Assembly: GCF_003097635.1 (NCBI RefSeq)
Contig: NZ_QCZI01000001.1
Coordinates: 124,001-188,000 of the forward strand
Origin: Flavobacterium psychrotolerans
GTDB lineage: Bacteria; Bacteroidota; Bacteroidia; Flavobacteriales; Flavobacteriaceae
Reading direction: 5' to 3'
Length of the DNA: 64,000 bases
Positions 45,769 through 51,867 of this stretch are shown here, in pieces. The number at the start of each line of letters is the position of its first letter. Position 1 is the first letter of the stretch. The position numbers and the translations under genes are program-made. The notes below the pieces were generated by a model, which saw nothing but the letters and a program-made list of their open reading frames with translations, was not told where the DNA came from and made no database searches.

Positions 45769-45942
45769 TTACTTCTCTTTAGTAACACCTTTGAATGGAG
45801 TACCATCTTGCTTAACATCCATAAAACGACCAGTATCAGCATCACGCTTTACCCACTGCTCCGTTTTTGGATTATAAGTTTGACTACGGTCTTTTACAGC
45901 ACCATTACGATGTCCGTCTCCAACTTTACCATTTTTAGCCAT
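45769..45942 (-). CDS. small basic protein (MAKNGKVGDGHRNGAVK type)
   Basis: A 57-residue, hydrophilic, Gly- and Lys-rich protein: starts M-A-K-N-G-K-V-G-D-G-H-R-N-G-A-V-K, then T-Y-N-P-K-T-E-Q-W-V-K-R-D and G-R-F-M-D-V-K, ending K-G-V-T-K-E-K. The repeated N-P-K-T...V-K-R-D-x-x-T-G-x-F pattern is familiar from small Bacteroidota proteins in mobile regions, but no function is known to me. Codon usage and the clean start make it a likely real gene. Confidence 0.65.
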   Translation of the reverse strand: MAKNGKVGDGHRNGAVKDRSQTYNPKTEQWVKRDADTGRFMDVKQDGTPFKGVTKEK

Positions 45943-46034
45943 AGCTGTTAATGATTTTGTCTAACCAAACTATTTAATATTAAGGCGTTTGGTCAAAAAC
46001 CCAAGGAATAATTAGGTAATAAATAGAATTCTAT

Positions 46035-46118
46035 TACTTTTGCAGAAGAAATATAGAGCCGTCAAACTTTTATTTCATCCGACCGAAGCGCTATTCCTTT
46101 TTGCTTCGGTTATTTTTT
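46035..46118 (+). ncRNA. candidate small RNA with its own promoter and terminator
   Basis: A -7 element TACTTTTG (46035-46042) is followed about 40 bases later by a hairpin ACCGAAGC...GCTTCGGT (46082-46089 / 46103-46110) and nine T. No ORF lies between, and no plus-strand gene upstream needs this terminator. A transcript of about 65-70 bases starting near 46050 is implied. The -33 box is not convincing. Confidence 0.4.
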
Positions 46119-46122
46119 TTTA

Positions 46123-46470
46123 CTATTCAAAATAATTCATTATTCGGTCTCTGTCCTCATTATCCTTATCATTTTTATGGTATATCTCAATAAAAACAAT
46201 TTTATTATCATCCTTGAAATAAGCATAAACTAAACGCAATCCCGAATTAACTCCATTTCCTTTTAACGATTTACAAGCTATTTTTTTTACTTTAATAACA
46301 CAGCTTTCAATTCCTAGGTTGTCAATTCTAAAACTAAAAGGAGGTCTTGCATCAGGTAAAATTTCCAAAACTTTCTTTACTACTTCTATGTCGTCCTTTA
46401 AAGTCTTATACTTTTTCAAAAGACCTTTAAAGTCTTTCTTAAACGGATCTATTTCTTCAAATACTATCAT
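46123..46470 (-). CDS. RelE/ParE-like toxin paired with a Panacea-domain antitoxin
   Basis: A 115-residue small protein with the RelE-type layout: an N-terminal helix (F-K-K-D-F-K-G-L-L-K-K-Y), then beta-strands with I-K-V-K-K-I-A-C-K-S-L and G-L-R-L-V-Y-A-Y-F near residues 75-85, and F-I-E-I-Y-H-K-N-D-K near 95-105. RelE-like toxins cut mRNA on the ribosome or block gyrase (ParE). Its start overlaps the antitoxin stop by 4 bases, and it is the second gene, as usual for Panacea-type pairs. The fold call is from motif only. Confidence 0.75.
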   Translation of the reverse strand: MIVFEEIDPFKKDFKGLLKKYKTLKDDIEVVKKVLEILPDARPPFSFRIDNLGIESCVIKVKKIACKSLKGNGVNSGLRLVYAYFKDDNKIVFIEIYHKNDKDNEDRDRIMNYFE

Positions 46471-47267
46471 AATTCAACTTCCTCTTCATAATTTCTTACA
46501 GAAAAAGGAGGTTCTCTATAAAAAGCCAATTCGTAATTAATTTCTTCTCCATCTTTTGAAGCCATCCAAGGAATATCTTTATGCGAATAATTACTAACCG
46601 CAGAAGCCGACCAATCACTCATTTGTTCAATTACTCTATCAATTATCTCTTTTTCACTAGCTTTTAATTCTGTTAAATCAGCTTTTTCTAATGGTAAATA
46701 ACGAGTTTGAGGATAACCGTGATATTCTGTTTTTACACGTTGTATTTGATTAAAATCAATCATTTGAGAAATAATAGTATCTAGGTTTTGAGGCACTGGT
46801 CCAAAAGGTAGTTTTCTGTAATTAGCTCCAGTAAGATGTTCTTCGTATAATTCATAATAATTAAAATCAGAAAAATACAAAAGCTTGTATAAAACAGTTT
46901 CTCCTACATTTGGTTTTCCGGCACACTTTTCCAAAATATACAATAGCACATTTTTAAACTTACCTATTTGTAAAGTTGGTACTGATATTCTCTCATTTAC
47001 AGTTTTTGGCTTTTCAGTTTCTTCTGAAATAAGCAAACCTTCTGATGTAAAGTCCTCTGACATAAAGTCGTCAAGCGAAAAACCAAGAACTTGAGCAAAC
47101 TTTTGCAGTTCCATAATATTTAAACTTCTTTTACCCAACTCAATTTGAGTTATAGAAGGTCTAGATATTCCAACAATTTTTGCCAAGTCTTCTTGTGAAA
47201 GTTGTTTTTTCTTTCTTAACTCAACAATCCGCTGTCCAATTTGAACTTGTGATATTTGAAAAATCAT
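46467..47267 (-). CDS. XRE-HTH plus Panacea (DUF4065) antitoxin
   Basis: A 266-residue protein. Residues 10-65 are an XRE helix-turn-helix (R-I-V-E-L-R-K-K-K-Q-L-S-Q-E-D-L-A-K, I-E-L-G-K-R-S). Residues of about 100-250 match DUF4065/Panacea (V-L-Y-K-L-L-Y-F-S-D-F-N-Y-Y-E-L-Y, G-P-V-P-Q near 170, and D-W-S-A-S-A-V-S-N-Y-S-H-K-D near 235). Panacea domains are known as widely partnered antitoxins; the HTH would bind its own promoter, where two 15-bp palindromes are found. Fusion of the two domains in one protein is a recognised arrangement. Confidence 0.85.
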   Translation of the reverse strand: MIFQISQVQIGQRIVELRKKKQLSQEDLAKIVGISRPSITQIELGKRSLNIMELQKFAQVLGFSLDDFMSEDFTSEGLLISEETEKPKTVNERISVPTLQIGKFKNVLLYILEKCAGKPNVGETVLYKLLYFSDFNYYELYEEHLTGANYRKLPFGPVPQNLDTIISQMIDFNQIQRVKTEYHGYPQTRYLPLEKADLTELKASEKEIIDRVIEQMSDWSASAVSNYSHKDIPWMASKDGEEINYELAFYREPPFSVRNYEEEVEL

Positions 47268-47293
47268 AATTTTGAGATATTAGTTAGTGGGTA

Positions 47294-47324
47294 CAAATAT
47301 ATAAAATGTTTTAATATAAAACAA
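47294..47324 (-). promoter_or_regulatory. promoter of the Panacea toxin-antitoxin operon
   Basis: Minus-strand TTG (47322-47324), 20-base spacer, TATATTTG (47294-47301), 26 bases before the start codon. A palindromic operator lies in the spacer. Confidence 0.7.
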
Positions 47325-47345
47325 AATTATGTTTTAATTTAAAAC
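47308..47345. promoter_or_regulatory. twin operator palindromes for the antitoxin
   Basis: GTTTTAATATAAAAC (47308-47322) and GTTTTAATTTAAAAC (47331-47345) differ by one base and are 23 bases apart centre to centre. The first lies between the -33 and -7 boxes, the second just upstream. They are likely binding sites of the XRE domain for autoregulation. Confidence 0.75.
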
Positions 47346-47437
47346 AATAGTTTAATCAACTCATAATCTTTAAAAAAAGGATTAGTGCTAAAAAGGACGT
47401 TTTACATTTCAGTTGCCACTCCTTTGCCAACGCTCCA

Positions 47438-47505
47438 AAAAAAATTACTGGCACAGTTTTTAGAAAAAACACGTACGCTTCGCAACTTGCGCCAGTAATT
47501 TTTTT
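47438..47505. repeat. long hairpin H1 of the structured intergenic region
   Basis: Perfect 15-bp arms AAAAAAATTACTGGC (47438-47452) and GCCAGTAATTTTTTT (47491-47505), loop 38 bases. Confidence 0.75.
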
Positions 47506-47517
47506 CCCCAAGCTGTG

Positions 47518-47604
47518 TTACATAATTGAGTATTATAGTTCATCACAAAGCGTTTATATTGTTTTTTTGGTTTTTGCAATGAAGCTATAATATCATTTAT
47601 GTAA
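47518..47604. repeat. long hairpin H2 of the structured intergenic region
   Basis: Arms of 24 bases (47518-47541 and 47581-47604) starting TTACATAA and ending TTATGTAA, with one mismatch and two single-base bulges. Confidence 0.65.
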
Positions 47605-47629
47605 AACAGCCGCTCCTGCCAACGCGCTT

Positions 47630-47709
47630 GCCAGTGGCTCCAGGACAACATTTTTTGCAGCTCCCATCGCATCACCCAGCTACAAAAAACACCGTCCTTC
47701 GCCACTGTC
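47630..47709. repeat. long hairpin H3 of the structured intergenic region
   Basis: Arms of 32-33 bases (47630-47662, 47678-47709) around a 15-base loop. Five arm differences are transitions, all giving G-U pairs on the minus strand. Confidence 0.7.
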
Positions 47710-47822
47710 TTCAACAACGTTCACCATTTCATCAGAAACTTTACGGTTATACTTACTTTTAAGAACGTTTTAGGTAACTGTTTTTAGCAACTTTACACCT
47801 AAATCGGTAGTGTTTGCATTGC

Positions 47823-47905
47823 TTTTGTAAGTGTTGTAAATCGCTTATCAACTCTATTTCTAACATTCACAATTTCGGATTAAGCAATTTACAACACCCA
47901 CAAAA
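47823..47905 (-). repeat. hairpin H4, paralogous with H6
   Basis: 25-base arms (47823-47847, 47881-47905). Three differences, all G-U on the minus strand. The loop shares CAACT...ATTTCTAA...TTCACAATTTC with H6, and the preceding GTGTTTGCATTG matches the sequence before H6. Confidence 0.8.
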
Positions 47906-47919
47906 CCAAAAAAGAGCCA

Positions 47920-48109
47920 GTAAGAGTATCTTTTTTTATTTGCCAGAAACACAAAATAAATTGATTTTCCATCGCCTTGATAACTAGCGTTTTAAGTAAA
48001 TTATTTTCTTAAAAATTCAAATCTAACTTTTTAAGAAGTGTTGGCATCAAGCCGATAGTAAAATCAATCAGAAACTTCTCAGTAAGCAAATAAAAAAAGA
48101 CACACTTAC
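47920..48109 (-). repeat. compound hairpin H5 of the structured intergenic region
   Basis: Outer arms of 24 bases (47920-47943, 48086-48109; GTAAG...ATTTGC). An inner stem is formed by ATTGATTTTCCATCG / ATAGTAAAATCAAT, and an innermost CTTAAAAA / TTTTTAAG. Confidence 0.7.
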
Positions 48110-48153
48110 CTGCGCTACTGCCTCATCGCACTAGGAAAAAGTGTTTTCATTGT

Positions 48154-48235
48154 TTTTGTAAGTGTAATAAATTGCTTTACAACTTCATTTCTAAACTTCA
48201 CAATTTCAATAAAGCAATTTATTACACCCACAAAA
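48154..48235 (-). repeat. hairpin H6, paralogous with H4
   Basis: 26-base arms (48154-48179, 48210-48235) with two differences, both G-U on the minus strand. Closely related to H4 in stem, loop and flanks. Confidence 0.85.
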
Positions 48236-48246
48236 TCAAACCGTAA

Positions 48247-48332
48247 GAAAGAGTATTGAATTTTAAAGCAGAAAAATGATTGGAATAGATTTTATATTTC
48301 TTTTTCCTACTTTAAAATTCAATACCCTTTCC
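48247..48332 (-). repeat. long hairpin H7 of the structured intergenic region
   Basis: Arms of about 30 bases (48247-48276, 48301-48332; AAAGAGTATTGAATTTTAAA in the first) with one bulge and two transitions, both G-U on the minus strand. Confidence 0.75.
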
Positions 48333-48433
48333 GAAGAACATCAGCTATCAAATCAACCTTTTTTGGTTCCGTTTTCATTAAGAACATCTCGTTCAAAAGG
48401 AAAATAAAAAAATAAATAAAAGAAAGTAAAGGT

Positions 48434-48601
48434 AAGTTCCGGTTTCAAGAAAAAAAAGTTCAAGCCCTTCGGGTTTTAGAAAAAATCTCCACCCATACCG
48501 TTTCGCAACAACATTTCATTCCGATTTCACGCCCACATTTCCGATGATGTATCGGGTAGTATTTTTTCTAAAAAAACTTGTTTTTCTTGAAACCTCCACT
48601 T
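48434..48601. repeat. giant hairpin H8 of the structured intergenic region
   Basis: Arms of up to about 60 bases (48434-48500, 48550-48601), GGTTTCAAGAAAA pairing with TTTTTCTTGAAACC, then TTTTAGAAAAAAT with ATTTTTTCTAAAA. A side bulge holds CCCTTCGGG, a stable UUCG-type tetraloop. Confidence 0.65.
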
Positions 48602-48746
48602 GAAGTACGACTTTCTTTTTTTTCTTTTTTTCTTTTAAAAATTTTATGTATGGCTTGTGAAATGGAACGAAGTGGAATTCACGAAAACCAAAAAAACAAA
48701 CTGAACTATTGAGTAATGCAAGGCACATCATCTTAAAACGGAACGT

Positions 48747-49169
48747 ATGATGAATTTTATAATCAAAACCCACAAAGTGGGAACAATTTACACAAAACCC
48801 CATTTATTTGTACTTAACAAAGGGATGAACAGCGGTAAGCCCCAAAAAGAGCCATTTACTAACAGTTTTGTAGTCATTTTTCAAAACAAAGAAGATTGCG
48901 AAAGTCTTTATTTTATTGCTTTTAGTTTATGGAAAACAAAGTTTTGGCATCAGCATTTAGTGGGTTCGGTTATTTCATTTTTACGCTTACCCGATTTCAA
49001 AAAAGAATTTAGCCCAAAAGCCAGTTTAATGATGGTGGAACACGAGCAGCACCAAAAAAATGTTGCAGCTCTCAAACTTCTGGAGAAAAAAGAAAAGCAA
49101 TTTCACGAAAATTTGCATCTTATCAGTGACATCCGCAGAGCCATTTTATACCGCTATTGCAGAAAATAA
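48747..49169 (+). CDS. DUF6943-like protein
   Basis: A 140-residue protein: M-M-N-F-I-I-K-T-H-K-V-G-T-I-Y-T-K-P-H-L-F-V-L-N-K-G-M-N-S-G-K-P, with a central F-W-H-Q-H-L-V-G-S-V-I-S-F and C-terminal basic helices (H-L-I-S-D-I-R-R-A-I-L-Y-R). I place it, from memory, in DUF6943, a Bacteroidota family of unknown function common in mobile elements. It lacks a signal or membrane span. It is divergent from the hairpin array. Confidence 0.7.
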   Translation: MMNFIIKTHKVGTIYTKPHLFVLNKGMNSGKPQKEPFTNSFVVIFQNKEDCESLYFIAFSLWKTKFWHQHLVGSVISFLRLPDFKKEFSPKASLMMVEHEQHQKNVAALKLLEKKEKQFHENLHLISDIRRAILYRYCRK

Positions 49170-49202
49170 ATCAATCCTGGTCCTATTGGACTAGGATTGA
49201 TT
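49169..49202. repeat. hairpin after the DUF6943 gene
   Basis: AATCAATCCT, GTCC, TATT, GGAC, AGGATTGATT forms a nearly perfect stem directly after the stop, but no T run follows. It may stabilise the mRNA end or terminate weakly. Confidence 0.6.
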
Positions 49203-49307
49203 GCGCCTTATTCCCAAGCAAACCGAAGCATAAAAGCAATATGATTGCACCACTTAAATAAATCGAAGTAAAGCAAAGCAATCTACTTTTATTGACTACT
49301 ATAAACA

Positions 49308-49333
49308 AAAAAAGCCCAGAATTACTGGGCTTT
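49308..49333 (-). terminator. terminator of the DUF5675/membrane-protein cassette
   Basis: AAAGCCCAG / CTGGGCTTT with a five-base loop; the minus strand ends in a T run. It follows the 80-residue gene. Confidence 0.9.
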
Positions 49334-49354
49334 AAAGTTGGTTATTAACCAAAT

Positions 49355-49597
49355 TTAAGGGTTAGTTTTCGGTTCTTCTTCCGATTTTACAGCAGTTTGA
49401 GAAACTACTGAAATAATACTACCTCCAAGAACCAAGTAACCAGCAGCCGAAACCAGTCCAACAGGTAAGGCAATAGGCGAAGCGATGATAATTCCACCTA
49501 CAGAAGCCAAAGCAATCCCAACAGTTCTCAAAATTTTAAACCATTTTGGAGTTGGTGCCAAGGTTCTTTCTACTAAATTCATTTTGTTATTTTTCAT
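49355..49597 (-). CDS. small protein with two membrane segments
   Basis: An 80-residue protein: basic N-terminus (W-F-K-I-L-R-T), then two hydrophobic stretches (about 26-45 and 46-67, G-I-A-L-A-S-V-G-G-I-I-I-A-S-P and V-S-A-A-G-Y-L-V-L-G-G-S-I-I-S), and an acidic tail. The size and hairpin-like topology fit a holin or a pore-forming membrane protein, but no family is recognised. It overlaps the stop of the 87-residue gene by 11 bases if the first ATG is used; MNLVE (49582) is an alternative start. Confidence 0.65.
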   Translation of the reverse strand: MKNNKMNLVERTLAPTPKWFKILRTVGIALASVGGIIIASPIALPVGLVSAAGYLVLGGSIISVVSQTAVKSEEEPKTNP

Positions 49598-49850
49598 AAT
49601 CTTGATTTTTATAAATTGATAGTTCTAAATTGTGTACTCTTTTTTCGATGTATTCTACTTTTTGGTTCAGTAAGTCATTACCACTTTTAAACTCGGTTTT
49701 GATGATTAAAGCCATCGTTTTAACTTCAACCAAATCTTTTTCCATACTCTTAAAATCGGTGTGTAATTGCTTGATAAAATAAGCCACAATCGAGAGTAAC
49801 AAAGTGATAAGTGTTCCAAAAAGTGTAGCGATGATGTTGATGTTTTCCAT
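49587..49850 (-). CDS. small membrane-anchored coiled-coil protein
   Basis: An 87-residue protein with an N-terminal membrane helix (about residues 5-27; I-I-A-T-L-F-G-T-L-I-T-L-L-L-S-I-V) and a long amphipathic helix (about 30-80) that looks coiled-coil (D-F-K-S-M-E-K-D-L-V-E-V-K, then V-E-Y-I-E-K-R-V-H-N-L-E). This layout is common in phage lysis cassettes (holin or spanin-like). It starts 12 bases after the DUF5675 stop and overlaps the next gene. Confidence 0.65.
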   Translation of the reverse strand: MENINIIATLFGTLITLLLSIVAYFIKQLHTDFKSMEKDLVEVKTMALIIKTEFKSGNDLLNQKVEYIEKRVHNLELSIYKNQDYEK

Positions 49851-49862
49851 TTTTTGGACTTT

Positions 49863-50315
49863 TTAGAATTGAAAATTATTTTCAATGATCATTGTATTGT
49901 TTTCAACTTTCGCCAATGCTACTAATTTTGGATAAATCATTTTGTAAGCTGCAACACTTTGAGTAACTTGAAAATTGCCATCAACAAATTGAAAACCAAA
50001 ACCACAAAGCGGACAGCCGGCAGTTTCTTTAATAGTATTTCCGGTATGGATATACACAAAACTGAAATTAGGCAAACCAGTAATTTCAATCATTCCTTCG
50101 TGAAACTTTCCAAATGCTTTTTTGTAATCCACATTTTTAGCTCCGTGAGTGTTCAACTTTAAACTAAATACTCCTTTTGGAATGGCAGTTTGAGAAGGGA
50201 TTTTCACTTCTCTAATTTTGTCCTCCAACAAGTAACATTGAAAGATGCCATTAATGTACAACTGGCTTAATGTGCTTTCCTTTCCTTGCGCTACTCTTAT
50301 TATTTTGCTTTCCAT
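49863..50315 (-). CDS. DUF5675-family protein
   Basis: A 150-residue protein starting at 50315 (M-E-S-K-I-I-R-V-A); the upstream ATG would put the start inside the terminator of the preceding gene. Marks of DUF5675: E-S-T-L-S-Q-L-Y-I-N-G near the start, L-E-D-K-I-R-E near 38, and V-Y-I-H-T-G-N-T-x-x-x-T-A-G-C near 100-112. The conserved H...G-C pair resembles the H/C pair of L,D-transpeptidases, so an action on cell wall is possible but unproven. DUF5675 occurs in phages and Bacteroidota mobile elements. Confidence 0.78.
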   Translation of the reverse strand: MESKIIRVAQGKESTLSQLYINGIFQCYLLEDKIREVKIPSQTAIPKGVFSLKLNTHGAKNVDYKKAFGKFHEGMIEITGLPNFSFVYIHTGNTIKETAGCPLCGFGFQFVDGNFQVTQSVAAYKMIYPKLVALAKVENNTMIIENNFQF

Positions 50316-50342
50316 AGTTCTGATAGATTTGAGATTAAACAA

Positions 50343-50371
50343 AAAATCCCTCACTTTTGGCGAGGGATTTT
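50343..50371. terminator. bidirectional terminator between the MARQKG-type gene and DUF5675
   Basis: AAAATCCCTC / GAGGGATTTT with a nine-base loop; T run on the minus strand. It separates a highly expressed-looking first gene from the following genes. Confidence 0.85.
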
Positions 50372-50383
50372 CGGAAGGTTTTT

Positions 50384-51187
50384 CTAAAAAGCATCCTCAA
50401 CTTTCAAGCAGTTACCACTGGAAAACAAGTAGTAATTTGGTCCCACTTGTTGGTAGAACTCAATTCCGATGCACTGTAAAACAGTTGTGTTTACCGTTGG
50501 AATTGCTCCGTTAGGTAAAGTTGCAACAATTGTAGTAGCAGGAACTGGAGCGTACAAATCCAAGAAAGGACTGTATTGAATGTCGTTTACTTCATTCAAA
50601 GCTGCATCCATTGGATCATAGCTGTTTGTGGTAGCGTTGTATTCAAAATCACTTACTACTGAAAGTGAAGTAATCAAACGGAAATGAGTTGCTCCAGATG
50701 GAGCATTAACCAAATTCGCTGGGTTAAAAGCATCAACTACAAATTCGCCAGTTTCTCTATCAACTCCGTGAGTTAATGAAAACGGAGCGTTGAAAATTCC
50801 ATTGAAAGAAGAGTTTTTGTCAAACTCAAAACCTTTTAAGTAATTTCTTTGTGTTGTGATTTCAATTTTTCTGTAACCTCTCGCTTCGGTTTGGTCTTCC
50901 AAGTTGATTTTCTTCATAATTGAAGTTAATCTTCCAGTTACTTGGCTGTCCGCCATTTGTTTCATTACTTGAGATAAACCAGTTCGAACAGATTTTCCAG
51001 CCTTGGCACAAGCACCAAATTCGTTCATATTCTCACGAGTTCTCTCAAATTCAGGAGCAGTTAACACTTGGTCACCAGTTGGTCCGCCAACCATTCCAGC
51101 GAAGTAGCCTTCCTGTCCTTTGATTTTGAAGTGTCGGATATCTCCAAGAGTTCCAACATACTTAATAACACCTTTTTGTCTTGCCAT
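50384..51187 (-). CDS. Bacteroidota mobile-region protein of the MARQKG(V/I)IK type
   Basis: A 267-residue soluble protein starting M-A-R-Q-K-G-V-I-K-Y-V-G-T-L-G-D (51187; the longer frame adds hydrophobic codons before it). It contains G-G-P-T-G-D-Q-V-L-T-A-P-E-F-E-R-T-R-E-N near residue 38, then F-G-A-C-A-K-A-G-K-S, a middle coil and a beta-rich C-terminal half. I remember similar proteins (R-T-R-E-N-x-x-E-F-G) as frequent, often multi-copy, hypothetical proteins of Bacteroidota found with DUF5675. The compact, structured sequence could be a capsid, tail or effector protein; none is established. Confidence 0.7.
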   Translation of the reverse strand: MARQKGVIKYVGTLGDIRHFKIKGQEGYFAGMVGGPTGDQVLTAPEFERTRENMNEFGACAKAGKSVRTGLSQVMKQMADSQVTGRLTSIMKKINLEDQTEARGYRKIEITTQRNYLKGFEFDKNSSFNGIFNAPFSLTHGVDRETGEFVVDAFNPANLVNAPSGATHFRLITSLSVVSDFEYNATTNSYDPMDAALNEVNDIQYSPFLDLYAPVPATTIVATLPNGAIPTVNTTVLQCIGIEFYQQVGPNYYLFSSGNCLKVEDAF

Positions 51188-51246
51188 TTTTTTAAGATTT
51201 AAAAAGTTAATAATTAGATTAAATTCATAAGACAAATTTCAATGAT

Positions 51247-51254
51247 TATCTTTG
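51247..51254 (+). promoter_or_regulatory. -7 promoter element of the nuclease gene
   Basis: TATCTTTG, 30 bases before the ATG at 51285. It excludes the longer reading frame with a TTG start at 51252. Confidence 0.6.
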
Positions 51255-51284
51255 ATTATCAATAACTTAAAACACTGTAAATCA

Positions 51285-51776
51285 ATGCAATACAACGCAA
51301 AAGCACCGTACATAGTGGAAGCCCATTGGCAAATTGAAGAAGTCCTAGATGGTGATAGCATAATCATTTGCAATCGTTTCACTGGAATGAAAAAAGAAAT
51401 CCGTCTTTATGGTTTAGATGCACCAGAAGTAAAACTAAATAGGAAGATGAAAGAAGACGAGGAGAAAAGCAGTTTACCTGCCCAATTATTGCTCCAATTT
51501 GGTTTGCAATCCTTGCACTTCGTTTTGTCGGTTGCACCACCTAAAACGGTTGTAACTATCGTTACGGAACAGGAGAATTATTATGACTACTGGAACAGGC
51601 AATTAGGATATGTAATATTGCCAGGAGGAGAATGTTTGAATGATTTGCTTTTGATCAATGGGTATGCAAAAGCAACCCAAAATTATTATTGTGGCCGATT
51701 AGCGGAATACCAAGCAATGAACCGCCAAGCGCAGCTTAACAGTACTGGTATTTATAGCTTTGTAAAAAGTTTTTGA
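51285..51776 (+). CDS. thermonuclease (SNase)-family protein
   Basis: A 163-residue nuclease. The staphylococcal-nuclease active site is visible: V-L-D-G-D near residue 20, then R40 and D45/E48 in I-R-L-Y-G-L-D-A-P-E, spaced as R35, D40 and E43 of the reference enzyme; Y-W-N-R-Q-L-G-Y-V supplies the second arginine near 105. SNase enzymes cut single- and double-stranded DNA and RNA with Ca2+. No signal peptide is seen, so it may act inside the cell or be released by lysis. It is the last gene before the right-hand boxes. Confidence 0.88.
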   Translation: MQYNAKAPYIVEAHWQIEEVLDGDSIIICNRFTGMKKEIRLYGLDAPEVKLNRKMKEDEEKSSLPAQLLLQFGLQSLHFVLSVAPPKTVVTIVTEQENYYDYWNRQLGYVILPGGECLNDLLLINGYAKATQNYYCGRLAEYQAMNRQAQLNSTGIYSFVKSF

Positions 51777-51777
51777 T

Positions 51778-51797
51778 TTGTTGTACTTATGTTGTAC
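51778..51797 (+). other. candidate right attachment/recombinase site (paired boxes)
   Basis: TTGTTGTAC (51778-51786) and ATGTTGTAC (51789-51797), matching the left-hand pair at 26304-26324 except one base and one spacer base. It overlaps the end of the nuclease gene and ends the island. Confidence 0.45.
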
Positions 51798-51867
51798 TAC
51801 AGGGATTTTAATTTTTGTGAATGTCAATAAAATATATACTTCACAAGCGTATTAAGACTAAACGGCT

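Noticed and set aside
45667-45951. 94-codon plus-strand ORF
   Set aside because: Antisense to the two small minus-strand genes, whose sequences look more protein-like.
47460-47717. 85-codon minus-strand ORF
   Set aside because: It coincides with hairpins H1-H3, has an atypical Trp/Lys-rich composition and is better explained by the structured region.
47281-48746. CRISPR array or retron
   Set aside because: The hairpins are long palindromes of differing sequence, not short equal repeats with spacers, and no cas or reverse transcriptase gene is in the window.
48516-48803. 95-codon minus-strand ORF
   Set aside because: Overlaps giant hairpin H8 and the start of the DUF6943 gene, with a Lys run from the T-rich tract; likely a shadow.
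50384-51187. Capsid protein of a prophage
   Set aside because: Terminase, portal and tail genes are missing; the structural idea is kept only as a hypothesis in the findings.
26429-51776. Integrative conjugative element with full transfer machinery
   Set aside because: No relaxase, coupling protein or type IV secretion genes were found, so only an island or mobilisable element is claimed.
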